Source of the DNA: Cupriavidus sp.
GTDB taxonomy: Bacteria; Pseudomonadota; Gammaproteobacteria; Burkholderiales; Burkholderiaceae
Assembly: GCA_031181345.1 (NCBI GenBank)
Contig: JAPSLC010000004.1
Coordinates: 62,001-126,000, forward strand
Reading direction: 5' to 3'
Length of the DNA stretch: 64,000 bases
The position numbers and the translations under genes were made by a program. The notes beneath the pieces are model-generated. The model was not told the DNA's origin. It saw nothing but the letters and a program-made list of their open reading frames with translations, and did no database searches. Within the stretch, counting starts at the first letter, position 1, and every line of letters starts with the position of its first letter. Below, in pieces: positions 38,272 to 46,806 of the stretch.

Positions 38272-39186
38272 ATGACCGTTTCCATCCAGGCGGCACTGCC
38301 CGCGCGTCCTCCCGTCGTGACGCCACGCGCCGGCACCGGCTTCGAGATCCGTCCCTTCGACGCGCCGCTGGGCGCCGAGATCGTGGGGCTGGACCTGTCG
38401 CAGCCGCTGTCGGATGCGGATTTCTCCCGTATCCACCGTGCCCATCTGGACCACCACGTGCTGGTGTTTCGCGATCAGCGCATCACGCCCGACGAGCAGA
38501 TCGCCTTCAGCCGGCGTTTCGGCCCGTTGCAGATCCACGTGCTGCACCAGTTCCAGCTGGCCGGCCATCCGGAAGTGCTGATCGTCTCGAACGTGCTGAA
38601 GGACGGCAAGCCCATCGGCCTGGGCGATGCCGGCCATTTCTGGCATTCGGACCTGTCGTACAAGGAAAAGCCGAGCCTGGGCTCGCTATTGCACGCGCAA
38701 GAGCTGCCGGCGGAGGGAGGAGACACCCTGTTCGCCAACCAGCATCTGGCGTGGGAAACGCTGCCCTCGGAGCTGAAGCGCGCGGTCGAAGGGCGGCAGG
38801 CGGAACACACCTATCTCGCGCGCTATGCCGAGCTGCAGCAGCGCAGCCCGTGGCGCCCGAACCTGACTGCCGAACAGATCGCGCAGGTCAAGCCGGTGCT
38901 GCAGCCGGTGGTGCGCACGCATCCGGAGACCGGCAGGCGCGCGCTGTTCGTCAGCGAGCATTTCACCACGCGCATCGTCGGCTTGCCCGAGGACGAAAGC
39001 CGCGCGCTTCTCGACGCGCTGTTCGCGCACAGCGTCCAGCCGGAATTCGTCTATCGCCATCGCTGGCAGCCGCACGATCTGGTGTTCTGGGACAACCGCT
39101 CGCTGCTGCATCTGGCGGCCGGCTGTCCGGCGGATCAGCGCCGCGTGATGTACCGCACCACGATCGAGGGCGACGTCCCGTTCTGA
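38272..39186 (+). CDS. TauD/TfdA-family Fe(II)/2-oxoglutarate dioxygenase
   Basis: 304 aa cytoplasmic non-haem iron dioxygenase. The 2-His-1-carboxylate set is visible: HSD in GHFWHSDLSYKEKP and the distal His in SLLHLAAG; the 2-oxoglutarate-binding Arg is in RRVMYRTTIEGD. The N-terminal landmarks are PLGAEIVGLDLSQPL and HVLVFRDQRITPDEQIAFSRRFG. TauD-type enzymes release sulfite from sulfonates, and TfdA-type enzymes cleave aryl ethers. The adjacent TauABC-like transporter favours a sulfonate or related substrate, but the substrate is not proven. No clear Shine-Dalgarno precedes ATG 38272. Confidence 0.9.
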   Translation: MTVSIQAALPARPPVVTPRAGTGFEIRPFDAPLGAEIVGLDLSQPLSDADFSRIHRAHLDHHVLVFRDQRITPDEQIAFSRRFGPLQIHVLHQFQLAGHPEVLIVSNVLKDGKPIGLGDAGHFWHSDLSYKEKPSLGSLLHAQELPAEGGDTLFANQHLAWETLPSELKRAVEGRQAEHTYLARYAELQQRSPWRPNLTAEQIAQVKPVLQPVVRTHPETGRRALFVSEHFTTRIVGLPEDESRALLDALFAHSVQPEFVYRHRWQPHDLVFWDNRSLLHLAAGCPADQRRVMYRTTIEGDVPF

Positions 39187-39314
39187 CGGCACGGACAGCA
39201 CGGCACTGATCCACACCTGCCCGGTATGGCCCGAGTGGCCAACCATACGGACCGTCGCCCCGCGGTCCGAGCTATCCCATCGCACCAGACAACACCTTTT
39301 CCCGGAGCCCCACC

Positions 39315-40355
39315 ATGGCCGCACCGTATTCCCGTTCGTCCCGGCTCAGCCGGCTGATCGCCTTTGCCGTCAGCGCCACCGTCGGCGCCGGCGCACTGGC
39401 GTTCGCCGCACCGGCCCATGCCGAAGGCCAGATTCGCATCGCCGAGCAGTTCGGCGTGGTCTACCTGCTGCTCAACGTCGCCCGCGAACAGCAGCTGATC
39501 GAGAAGCAGGGACAGAAGCAGGGGCTGGACATCAAGGTCGAGTGGACCCGGCTGTCGGGCGGTGCGGCCGTCAACGACGCGCTGCTGTCGGGCGCGATCG
39601 ACGTCGGCGGCGCGGGCGTCGGTCCGCTGCTGACGCTGTGGGACCGCACCCGCGGCAAGCAGAACGTCAAGGGCATCGCCTCGCTCGGCAGCTTCCCGTA
39701 CTACCTGATCAGCAACAACCCGAAGGTGAAGACGCTCGCCGATTTCTCCGACAAGGACCGCATCGCGTTGCCCGCGGTTACGGTGTCGGTGCAGGCGCGC
39801 GTGCTGCAGCTGGCCGCGGCGAAGCAGTGGGGCGACAAGGCGTTCAACCAGCTGGACAAATGGACCGTGGCGATGCCGCATCCGGAGGCGGCATCGGCGA
39901 TCATCAACGGCGGCACCGAGGTCACCGCGCATTTCGCCAATCCGCCGTTCCAGGAGCAGGAACTGGCCGGCAACCCGAACGCGCGCATCGTGCTCAATTC
40001 GTACGACGTGCTGGGCGGCCCGAGCTCGTCGACCGTGCTGTACGCGACCGAGAAATTCCGCAACGACAATCCGAAGACCTACCGCGCCTTCGTCGACGCG
40101 CTGGCCGAAGCGGCGCGCTATGCCACCGCCAATCCCGAAGCCGCCGCGGACCTGTATATCCGCGCGAACAAGGCCAAGATCGACCGCACGCTGCTGGTCG
40201 GCATCCTGAAGAACCCGCAGGTGCAATTCCGCATCGCGCCGCAGAACACCTTCGTACTGGCCGAGTTCATGCACCGCGTCGGCGCAATCCGCAATCAGCC
40301 AAAGTCCTGGCAGGACTATTTCTTCGCCGACCCGGCGACCGCACAGGGGAGCTGA
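39315..40355 (+). CDS. ABC transporter substrate-binding protein, TauA/SsuA/NitT type
   Basis: Periplasmic binding protein, 346 aa. ATG 39315 follows GGAG. The signal peptide has an Arg-rich start and ends FAAPAHAEGQIRIAEQ. Family features are the QFGVVYLLLNVAREQQLIEKQG opening, AVNDALLSGAIDVGGAGVGPLL and SYDVLGGPSSSTVLYATEKF. This class binds sulfonates, taurine, nitrate or pyrimidine precursors. It is the first transporter gene after the TauD-like dioxygenase, two bases before the ATPase gene, so one operon is likely. Confidence 0.9.
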   Translation: MAAPYSRSSRLSRLIAFAVSATVGAGALAFAAPAHAEGQIRIAEQFGVVYLLLNVAREQQLIEKQGQKQGLDIKVEWTRLSGGAAVNDALLSGAIDVGGAGVGPLLTLWDRTRGKQNVKGIASLGSFPYYLISNNPKVKTLADFSDKDRIALPAVTVSVQARVLQLAAAKQWGDKAFNQLDKWTVAMPHPEAASAIINGGTEVTAHFANPPFQEQELAGNPNARIVLNSYDVLGGPSSSTVLYATEKFRNDNPKTYRAFVDALAEAARYATANPEAAADLYIRANKAKIDRTLLVGILKNPQVQFRIAPQNTFVLAEFMHRVGAIRNQPKSWQDYFFADPATAQGS

Positions 40356-40357
40356 CC

Positions 40358-41251
40358 ATGACCGCCACCGTGTCGCAACCGTTGCGCGTGGTCGGCGCCG
40401 CCGGACAACGCGGCCCGCTGCTGCAGATCCACGACGTCTCGCTGGAATATCGGACGCCGGAGCGCGTGGTGCGCGCCACGCACCAGGTCAGCTTCGATGT
40501 GCACGCCGGCGACCGCTTCGTGCTGCTGGGACCGTCCGGCTGCGGCAAGTCGACGCTGCTGAAGGCGGTGGCGGGCTTCGTGCCGCCGATCGAGGGCGAG
40601 ATCCGGCTTGACGGCGAGCGCGTGCGCGCGCCGGGGACCGATCGCATCGTGGTCTTCCAGGAATTCGACCAGTTGCCGCCGTGGAAGACGGTCAAGCAGA
40701 ACGTGATGTTCCCGCTGATGCAGGCGCGCGGGCTGCGCCGTGCCGAAGCGGCCGAGGTGGCGCTGCATTACCTGGACAAGGTTGGCCTGGCCAACTTTGC
40801 CGATGCCTACCCGCACACGCTGTCCGGCGGCATGAAGCAGCGCGTGGCCATCGCGCGGGCGCTCGCGCTGCGGCCCAAGGTGCTGCTGATGGACGAACCG
40901 TTCGCCGCGCTCGATGCGCTGACCCGGCGCCGCATGCAGGAGGAACTGCTGGCGCTGTGGCAGGACGCGGCCTTCACGCTGCTGTTCGTCACGCATTCGA
41001 TCGAGGAGGCGCTGGTGGTGGGCAACCGTATCCTGCTGCTGTCACCGCATCCGGGGCGCGTGCGCGCCGAACTGAACAGCCACCAGTTCGATCTGCACAG
41101 CCAGGGCAGCGCGGCCTTCCAGCAGAGCGCGCAGCGCATCCATCGGCTGCTGTTCGACACGCCGGCGCCGGACGCCACAGCCGATACCCTCGACACAACC
41201 GACACCACCGACGCCGCGGACATCGCACCGCGCGCCGCGCAGGCACGCTGA
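40358..41251 (+). CDS. ABC transporter ATP-binding protein, TauB/SsuB type
   Basis: 297 aa cytoplasmic ATPase. Walker A GPSGCGKST, Q-loop VVFQEFDQLPPW, signature LSGGMKQR, Walker B VLLMDEPFAALD and H-loop VTHSIEEAL are complete. The Q-loop sequence FQEFDQLPPWKTVKQN is typical of the TauB/SsuB/NrtD group. It carries an unusual Asp/Thr-rich C-terminal tail (about residues 268-297, PDATADTLDTTDTTDAAD), probably unstructured. The gene is two bases after the binding-protein gene and 11 bp before the permease. Confidence 0.92.
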   Translation: MTATVSQPLRVVGAAGQRGPLLQIHDVSLEYRTPERVVRATHQVSFDVHAGDRFVLLGPSGCGKSTLLKAVAGFVPPIEGEIRLDGERVRAPGTDRIVVFQEFDQLPPWKTVKQNVMFPLMQARGLRRAEAAEVALHYLDKVGLANFADAYPHTLSGGMKQRVAIARALALRPKVLLMDEPFAALDALTRRRMQEELLALWQDAAFTLLFVTHSIEEALVVGNRILLLSPHPGRVRAELNSHQFDLHSQGSAAFQQSAQRIHRLLFDTPAPDATADTLDTTDTTDAADIAPRAAQAR

Positions 41252-41262
41252 GGGGACCGGCC

Positions 41263-42153
41263 ATGACCACCATCGCCACCCCGACATCGCCGTCCCAGCC
41301 GCCGCTGCGGCCCGAATACGAGCGCGAACTCGAACCCTTCACCGCCAGCGCGGTCGCCCGGGCCCTGCCGCTGCGCCAGCGGCTGTGGCAGAGCAGCGGA
41401 TTGCGTCGCGCCGTGATCCTTCTGGTGCTGGCCGTGCTGTGGGAAACCGTGGCCCGGCTGCAGAACAACGATCTGCTGCTGCCATCCTTCCTGGCGACGG
41501 CCCAGGCCTTCGTCGAGGGGCTGACGACCGGCGAGCTGCTGAACAAGGCCGCGATCTCGCTGACCATCCTGCTGCAGGGCTATGCCGCCGGCATTGCGCT
41601 CGCCTTCGTGCTGACCACGCTGGCGGTCTCCACGACGATCGGCCGGGATCTGCTCGATACGCTGACCGCGATGTTCAACCCCTTGCCGGCGATTGCCTTG
41701 CTGCCGCTCGCGCTGCTGTGGTTCGGACTGGGCAGCGGCAGCCTGATCTTCGTGCTGATCCACTCGGTGCTGTGGCCGTTGGCGCTGAACACCTATGCGG
41801 GCTTTCGCGGGGTGCCGGAGACCTTGCGCATGACGGGACGCAACTACGGCCTGCGCGGGCTGCGCTATGTGCTGCTGATCCTGGTGCCGGCCGCGCTGCC
41901 GGCCATCGTGTCGGGCCTGAAGATCGGCTGGGCCTTCGCCTGGCGCACGCTGATCGCGGCCGAGCTGGTGTTCGGCGCCTCCTCGGGCAAGGGCGGCCTG
42001 GGCTGGTACATCTTCCAGAACCGCAACGAGCTCTATACCGACCGCGTGTTCGCCGGCCTGGCGATGGTGATCCTGATCGGCCTGCTGGTCGAAGGGCTGG
42101 TGTTCCGCACGCTGGAGGCCGCCACGGTGCGGCGCTGGGGCATGCAGCGCTAG
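41263..42153 (+). CDS. ABC transporter permease, TauC/SsuC type
   Basis: 296 aa inner-membrane permease (BPD_transp_1). A 45-residue cytoplasmic N-terminus precedes helix 1 (AVILLVLAVLWETVARLQ). The central landmarks are LLQGYAAGIALAFVLTTL, the NPLPAIALLPLALLWFGLG segment typical of the group, and the ATPase-coupling loop LRMTGRNYGLRGLRYVLL. The end (SGKGGLGWYIFQNRNEL; LAMVILIGLLVEGLVFRTLE) matches sulfonate/nitrate permeases. AGGGG lies upstream of ATG 41263. It is the last gene of the dioxygenase-transporter operon. Confidence 0.92.
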   Translation: MTTIATPTSPSQPPLRPEYERELEPFTASAVARALPLRQRLWQSSGLRRAVILLVLAVLWETVARLQNNDLLLPSFLATAQAFVEGLTTGELLNKAAISLTILLQGYAAGIALAFVLTTLAVSTTIGRDLLDTLTAMFNPLPAIALLPLALLWFGLGSGSLIFVLIHSVLWPLALNTYAGFRGVPETLRMTGRNYGLRGLRYVLLILVPAALPAIVSGLKIGWAFAWRTLIAAELVFGASSGKGGLGWYIFQNRNELYTDRVFAGLAMVILIGLLVEGLVFRTLEAATVRRWGMQR

Positions 42154-42168
42154 GGCAGCGGGGGGCAG

Positions 42169-42211
42169 CCGGCGCGCTATTGGCCCTATTGACGCTATTG
42201 GCGCGCGCCGG
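42169..42211. terminator. Hairpin between convergent genes
   Basis: CCGGCGCGC at 42169-42177 pairs with GCGCGCCGG at 42203-42211 across a 25-base loop that repeats TATTG three times. It spans the end of the ankyrin gene and follows the permease stop by 15 bp. There is no T tract, so a termination role is a guess. Confidence 0.35.
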
Positions 42212-42872
42212 CCCTCACCAGGATCTTCTCGATGTCGCGGTAGCCGCGCTGCCGGGCATGCTGCAACGCAGTCACGCCCTTGCCGTCGGGAATATTCACA
42301 TCGGCCTTTGCAATGACCAGCAGGCGCACGATCTCCGTGTGCCTCGGTCCGCCGTCGCCCAGAATGATCGCCTCGAGCAAGGCCGTCCAATGCAGCCTGT
42401 TGATGTGATTGACGTCGACGCCCGCGGCGATCAGGATGCGCACGGTCTCGACATGACCCCGCTCGGCGGCCGGAATCAGCGCCGTGCCGCCATAGCGGTT
42501 GGTGCTCTTCAGGTCGGCGCCATGCGTCAGCGTCATCTTCAGGATCTCGTTGTGGCCGCGCGCGCCGGCATAGAGATAGGCGCTGTCTTCGATGCGGTCC
42601 TTGGCATTGACGTTTGCGCCGGCGTCGATCAGCACCCGGGCGGCGTCGATGTGGTTGTGGCGGGTCGCGGTCAGCAGCGGCGTGGCGCCGCTCTCGTCCC
42701 GCGCCTCCAGATTCGCCCCTTGCTTGAGCAGCAGTGCTATCGACGCGGCATCGCCTTTGGCGGCGGCATCTTGCAGGCGGGCGTCGAGTTTCCCGGTACT
42801 GGCGCTTGCCGGGAAGATCGACAGCATGGCGACAAGGAATACCAGAAGGAGGGGGATACGCGCGGGCAGCAT
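42195..42872 (-). CDS. Exported ankyrin-repeat protein
   Basis: 225 aa. ATG 42872 starts a good signal peptide (MLPARIPLLLVFLVAMLSIF, PASAS); longer reading frames upstream lack one. About five ankyrin repeats follow, each with the AA..GH...V..LL..GA....D pattern, e.g. LQDAAAKGDAASIALLLKQG, TATRHNHIDAARVLIDAGAN, PAAERGHVETVRILIAAGVD and ALQHARQRGYRDIEKILVRA. Ankyrin repeats mediate protein binding. Export to the periplasm is common for such proteins in proteobacteria, where some work with catalase or T6 immunity, but no partner is identified here. Confidence 0.88.
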   Translation of the reverse strand: MLPARIPLLLVFLVAMLSIFPASASTGKLDARLQDAAAKGDAASIALLLKQGANLEARDESGATPLLTATRHNHIDAARVLIDAGANVNAKDRIEDSAYLYAGARGHNEILKMTLTHGADLKSTNRYGGTALIPAAERGHVETVRILIAAGVDVNHINRLHWTALLEAIILGDGGPRHTEIVRLLVIAKADVNIPDGKGVTALQHARQRGYRDIEKILVRAGARQ

Positions 42873-43150
42873 GCTATTGGGTGATGACGGATAGACGGGC
42901 GTTGTATGAGCGCTAGTTCGAGCAATCAATCGAGCGTAGGTTCGTATTGGACAGCTCAAGGGCGGCATCTTAAATGGCCTCCGATTGATTCCAAAGCGAA
43001 ATTGCCGATCGCCGCTCAGTACCGAGGCGAATGCGAATCTCCGTACCGGCGTCGGGGCCGCCATTGCCAACCGGCGCGGATCGCGCTACGGTCATTTCAG
43101 GACCGGCCGGCAACGAACGCGCCGGCAATGACCCACAGCGAGGAGACTCC

Positions 43151-43579
43151 ATGCCAGATCCCATCGACTATGCGCAACTGGTGACCGCCATCGGCGACGC
43201 CATCGTGATCGCCGACGCCCAGGGCGCCATTACGCTATGGAACCCGGCCGCGGAGCGGATGTTCGGCTATACGCAGGCCGAAGCCCTGGGACAGTCGCTC
43301 GACCTGATCATTCCCGAGCGTCTGCGCGCGCGGCACTGGCAGGGCTACGACAAGACGATGGCGACCGGCACCACGCGCTACGGCAGCGAACTGCTGAAGG
43401 TTCCGGCAGTCGACAAGCACGGCAAGGCTCTGTCGATCGCCTTCACCGTGGCGCTGCTGAAGGATGCCAACGGGGCGGTGACGGGCATCGTTGCGGTGAT
43501 CCGCGACGAGACGACCCGATTCCAGGAAGAGCGGGCGCTGAAGAAACGGCTAGCCGAGCTGGAAAGCCAGGCCGCGTAG
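43151..43579 (+). CDS. Stand-alone PAS-domain protein
   Basis: 142 aa cytoplasmic sensor module with no output domain. AGGAG precedes ATG 43151. The PAS core is clear: DAIVIADAQGAITLWNPAAE, RMFGYTQAEALGQ, DLIIPERLRARHWQGYDKTM, TGTTRYGSE, and GAVTGIVAVIRDETTRF. A short coiled-coil-like tail (EERALKKRLAELE) could allow dimerisation or docking. The RARHWQGY segment puts a His at the place of the haem-ligating His of FixL, but the distal Arg equivalent is Leu, so haem binding is uncertain. The signal and partner are unknown. Confidence 0.88.
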   Translation: MPDPIDYAQLVTAIGDAIVIADAQGAITLWNPAAERMFGYTQAEALGQSLDLIIPERLRARHWQGYDKTMATGTTRYGSELLKVPAVDKHGKALSIAFTVALLKDANGAVTGIVAVIRDETTRFQEERALKKRLAELESQAA

Positions 43580-43654
43580 GGGCCCGACTCCTCGAGCCAA
43601 TGCCGGACGGTGTATCGTTGCGCCAATTCCATGCGACAACCCGCTTTTCCGGCC

Positions 43655-44026
43655 ATGACCAAACTGATCGACTTCCGCACCGATCCCATTCCGACCCACG
43701 ACAATCCGCGAGCCGACCGCCTGGTGCGCGGCAATCCCGATCGCACCACGTGGACGCATTACAGCGCCACGCATGGCGATTTCGATTGCGGCATCTGGGC
43801 CTGCGAACCCGGGGCCTGGCGCATTGCCTTTCCGGAAGGCAAGGAGGAATTCTTCCACGTGATCAGCGGCCGCCTGCGCATCAGCGATACCGCCGGCGAG
43901 GCACGCGAATTCGGTCCCGGCGATGCCTGCGTGATTCCCGCGGGATTTGAAGGGGTATTTGAGGTGATCGAGCCGGTGCGCAAATATTTCGTGGTGCTGG
44001 ATCGCGCAGCGGCGAAAGGGAATTAG
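43655..44026 (+). CDS. Cupin-domain protein (DUF861/EutQ-like)
   Basis: 123 aa small cupin from ATG 43655 (MTKLIDFRTDPIPTHDNP); an upstream ATG at 43631 is possible. The cupin motif 1 region is degenerate (EGKEEFFHVISGRLRISD) and motif 2 is GPGDACVIPAGFEGVFEV. The family has the WTHYSATHGDFDCGIWACEPGAW start seen in DUF861 cupins. The full metal-binding HxH...H set is not kept, so catalysis is doubtful and binding of a small ligand is more likely. It lies upstream of the SDR gene on the same strand. Confidence 0.85.
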   Translation: MTKLIDFRTDPIPTHDNPRADRLVRGNPDRTTWTHYSATHGDFDCGIWACEPGAWRIAFPEGKEEFFHVISGRLRISDTAGEAREFGPGDACVIPAGFEGVFEVIEPVRKYFVVLDRAAAKGN

Positions 44027-44111
44027 GCAATATTTCGCCCGGCTCCACTCCCATCGCAAAGCGAAGCTAAAATGTCCCGCCATGTAGCCCCATATAACGA
44101 TGGAGACAACC

Positions 44112-44870
44112 ATGAGACTGGCGGGCAAGGTGGCAGTGGTGACCGGAGGCGGTTCCGGCTTTGGCGAAGGCATCGCCAATCTGTTCGCGCGCGAGGGTGC
44201 GCGGGTGGTGGTCGCCGATATCGACGAAGCGAAGGCCACGGGCGTGGCGCAGACCATCGAGCAGGCGGGCGGACAGGCCCGCGCCGTACGTGCCGACGTC
44301 TCCAGGGGCAGCGATGTGGAGGCGATGCGCGAGCTTGCGCTCGCCGCATTCGGCGATGTCGGCATTGTCGTCAACAATGCCGGCACCACCCATCGCAACA
44401 AGCCCATTCTGGAAATCACCGAAGACGAATTCGACCGCGTGCAGGCCGTCAATGTCAAAAGCCTGTATTGGACCGCGCGCCATTTCATTCCGCATTTCCG
44501 CCAACGCGGCGGCGGCGTCTTCGTCAATATCGCATCAACGGCGGCAATTCGGCCGCGTCCGGGTCTGGTCTGGTACAACGCCAGCAAGGGCGCCGTGGTC
44601 ACCGCGAGCAAGGCCATGGCGGCCGAACTCGGACCGGACAATATCCGCGTCAATTGCGTCAATCCGGTGATCGGCGCGACCGGACTGCTGGAGCAGTTCA
44701 TGGGCAAGCCCGATACGCCGGAGAATCGCGCGGCCTTCCTCGCGACGATTCCGATGGGCCGGATGTCCACGCCCGCCGATATCGCCGCGGCCTGTCTCTA
44801 CCTGGCGTCTGACGAAGCGGCCTTCGTCACCGGCACCTGCATCGAAGTGGACGGCGGCCGCTGCGTCTGA
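44112..44870 (+). CDS. SDR-family oxidoreductase
   Basis: 252 aa classical short-chain dehydrogenase. GGAG lies upstream of ATG 44112 (MRLAGKVAVVTGGGSGFGEG). The cofactor motif is TGGGSGFG and the acidic VADID after strand 2 indicates NAD(H) preference. NNAG, the catalytic Ser in NIASTAA, and YNASK (Tyr and Lys, four apart) are intact, as is the C-terminal FVTGTCIEVDGG. The closest style is the FabG/glucose 1-dehydrogenase-like group. The substrate is unknown. It is followed by an ACS-type MFS transporter, suggesting a sugar-acid or hydroxy-acid pathway. Confidence 0.92.
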   Translation: MRLAGKVAVVTGGGSGFGEGIANLFAREGARVVVADIDEAKATGVAQTIEQAGGQARAVRADVSRGSDVEAMRELALAAFGDVGIVVNNAGTTHRNKPILEITEDEFDRVQAVNVKSLYWTARHFIPHFRQRGGGVFVNIASTAAIRPRPGLVWYNASKGAVVTASKAMAAELGPDNIRVNCVNPVIGATGLLEQFMGKPDTPENRAAFLATIPMGRMSTPADIAAACLYLASDEAAFVTGTCIEVDGGRCV

Positions 44871-44887
44871 CCGCTTCGCACACCGCA

Positions 44888-44910
44888 CGGGCCGCCCACG
44901 AGGCGGCCCG
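44888..44910 (+). terminator. GC-rich hairpin after the SDR gene
   Basis: CGGGCCGCC (44888-44896) pairs perfectly with GGCGGCCCG (44902-44910) over a five-base loop, 18 bp past the SDR stop. There is no T tract. It may attenuate transcription into the MFS gene. Confidence 0.45.
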
Positions 44911-44919
44911 CTCGCATCG

Positions 44920-44949
44920 TCACCGACGACATCACCGACGACATCACCG
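44920..44949. repeat. Short tandem repeat, 12-bp unit
   Basis: TCACCGACGACA occurs twice in a row (44920-44931, 44932-44943) and continues into a partial third copy. It lies just upstream of the MFS gene at 44979. Confidence 0.7.
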
Positions 44950-44978
44950 TCACCCATGACAACCCTCAGGAGACAGCC

Positions 44979-46307
44979 ATGAGTTCCACGGATGCCGGAT
45001 TCGAAGACGCGATCTACCGCAAGGTCAGCTGGCGCCTCGTTCCCTTTCTGCTGCTGTGCTACGTGGTCGCGTATCTGGATCGCGTCAATGTCGGCTTCGC
45101 CAAGCTGCAGATGCTCAACGACCTGAAATTCAGCGAAACGGTCTATGGTCTCGGCGCGGGCGTCTTCTTTATCGGCTACTTCCTGTTCGAGGTTCCCAGC
45201 AACGTGATCCTGCACAAGGTCGGCGCCCGCGTCTGGATTGCACGGATCATGATCACATGGGGCCTGATCTCGGCGGCGATGATGTTCGTCACCACGCCGA
45301 CGATGTTCTACGTGCTGCGTTTCCTGCTTGGCGTCGCCGAGGCCGGGTTCTTCCCCGGCATCATCCTGTACCTGACCTATTGGTATCCCGCCGAACGGCG
45401 CGGGCGCACGACCACGTGGTTCATGACCGCGGTCGCGCTGTCCGGGGTGATCGGCGGCCCGCTGTCCGGCTGGATCATGCAGACCTTCGATGGCCACAAC
45501 GGCTGGGCCGGATGGCAATGGATGTTTCTGCTCGAAGGCATTCCGTCGGTGCTGGTCGGCCTGTGGGTGCTGGCCTACCTCGACGATCGCATCAGCCATG
45601 CCAAATGGCTGACGGCCGAGGAAAAGGCCGTGCTCGAGCGCAATATCGCCGCGGAAACGGCGCACAAGGAAGACATGCCGATCCGGCGGGTGTTGTCCAG
45701 TGCGCGCGTCTGGATGATGAGCGCGATCTACTTCAGCTTCGTGATGGGGCTGTACGGCATCAGCTTCTGGCTGCCGACCATCATCCGCCAGACGGGCGTC
45801 AAGGGCGCGCTCGACATCGGCCTGCTGACCGCGATTCCTTACGGCGTCGCCGTGCTCGGCATGGTGCTGGTGGCTCGCAGCGCCGATCGCACGGGCGAAC
45901 GCCGCTGGCATATCGCCATTCCGGCCGTCGCCGGCGCCATCGGGCTGGTGCTGTCGGTGCTGTGGCACGACCGCACGGTGCTGGCGATGGTGGGCCTGAC
46001 GCTGGCGACGATCGGCATCATGACCACGCTGCCGCTGTTCTGGAGCCTGCCGACGGCTTTCCTCGCCGGCACCGGCGCTGCGGCCGGCATCGCGATGATC
46101 AATTCGCTGGGCAATCTGGCCGGCTTTATCAGCCCCTATGCGGTGGGCTGGCTGAAGGACCTGACGCAGAGCACCAACGCCGGCATGTATCTGCTGGCCG
46201 GCTGCCTGGTCGCGGGCGCGGTGCTGACGCTGCTGGTGCCGGCGCGGCTGGTGTCGCGGCCGCAGGGCGCGGCCCCATACGGCGGCGCGCTGGGGACGAC
46301 GCGATAA
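44979..46307 (+). CDS. MFS transporter, anion:cation symporter (ACS) type
   Basis: 442 aa inner-membrane transporter with 12 expected helices. AGGAG precedes ATG 44979. The start (VSWRLVPFLLLCYVVAYLDR VNVGFAK) and VGAGVFFIGYFLFEVPSN-type helix 2 (here LGAGVFFIGYFLFEVPSN) are the hallmark of the ACS family that imports tartrate, galactonate, phthalate and similar organic anions. Other landmarks are LLGVAEAGFFPGIILYLTYW and WQWMFLLEGIPSVLVG. The upstream SDR gene, separated by a hairpin and a short repeat, may act on the imported compound. The substrate is not assigned. Confidence 0.92.
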   Translation: MSSTDAGFEDAIYRKVSWRLVPFLLLCYVVAYLDRVNVGFAKLQMLNDLKFSETVYGLGAGVFFIGYFLFEVPSNVILHKVGARVWIARIMITWGLISAAMMFVTTPTMFYVLRFLLGVAEAGFFPGIILYLTYWYPAERRGRTTTWFMTAVALSGVIGGPLSGWIMQTFDGHNGWAGWQWMFLLEGIPSVLVGLWVLAYLDDRISHAKWLTAEEKAVLERNIAAETAHKEDMPIRRVLSSARVWMMSAIYFSFVMGLYGISFWLPTIIRQTGVKGALDIGLLTAIPYGVAVLGMVLVARSADRTGERRWHIAIPAVAGAIGLVLSVLWHDRTVLAMVGLTLATIGIMTTLPLFWSLPTAFLAGTGAAAGIAMINSLGNLAGFISPYAVGWLKDLTQSTNAGMYLLAGCLVAGAVLTLLVPARLVSRPQGAAPYGGALGTTR

Positions 46308-46342
46308 GCGCGAAGGCGGTTCGTCCGCACGGCCCGCGCCGC

Positions 46343-46636
46343 TCAGTGCGCGAGCTTCGGACGGATCGTCAGTTCAACGCCCAATACATCGAGCACGGCC
46401 CGCAACGTCGAGAGTTTCGGATCGCTGTCGGCGCCCAGAATCTTGTACAGCCCCGAGGTCGACAGCCCCGCGGCCTGCGCGGTTTCCGCTGTGTTGCCGC
46501 GCGACCGCGCGACTGCGGCCAGTGCCTCGGCGAATAACTCGGGATGATCCGCATCCATCAGCGCATCGGCTAGAAACGCGGCGCGCGCCTCGTCGGTGTC
46601 GAGATACTCCGCTGGGTCGAACGTACGATATTCCAA
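46343..46636 (-). CDS. HigA-like antitoxin with a damaged start
   Basis: Putative addiction-module antidote protein, about 97 aa from a TTG at 46636. The family pattern is EYRTFDPAEYLDTDEARAAF, ADHPELFAEALAAVARSRG, then a Cro/C1-type helix-turn-helix (NTAETAQAAGLSTSGLYKIL) and SDPKLSTLRAVLDVLGVELT. The normal start would be the ATG at 46644, which has AAGAGG upstream and overlaps the toxin stop. That ATG is out of frame: it reads MKDWNIVRST and stops after 24 codons. One base inserted after the third codon region would restore MKxLEYRTFDP. So the gene looks frameshifted, unless the TTG is used. Confidence 0.65.
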   Translation of the reverse strand: MEYRTFDPAEYLDTDEARAAFLADALMDADHPELFAEALAAVARSRGNTAETAQAAGLSTSGLYKILGADSDPKLSTLRAVLDVLGVELTIRPKLAH

Positions 46637-46640
46637 TCCT

Positions 46641-46787
46641 TCATGCTTGCGTCCTCTTGATTTCTGCCCACAGCGCTTGCGCCTTGCGTATGTCGAGGTG
46701 TGGCGTCGACTTGTCCCCACCACCAGGCAGGAAGACCACAGCAACGCCTGGGATGCACGAGTTTCTATCGGCATGGAATATTGCACT
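46641..46787 (-). pseudogene. 3' remnant of a HigB/RelE-type toxin gene
   Basis: Only the last 48 codons remain, reading ...CIPGVAVVFLPGGGDKSTP, then HLDIRKAQALWAEIKRTQA and a stop. The GGGDKST...DI.KA.AL pattern is the typical C-terminus of phage Gp49-like/HigB toxins (about 100 aa). There is no start codon of its own in a suitable place and an in-frame TAA lies at 46788-46790. The neighbouring MFS gene ends at 46807, so the 5' half was lost. The toxin stop overlaps the ATG at 46644, the usual coupling to the antitoxin. Confidence 0.7.
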
Positions 46788-46806
46788 TTAGTGGAATGAC
46801 GGGAAC

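Noticed and set aside
46574..46644. Small reading frame from ATG 46644 (MKDWNIVRST...)
   Set aside because: It has the proper Shine-Dalgarno but stops after 24 codons in the wrong frame; it is best seen as the frameshifted start of the antitoxin.
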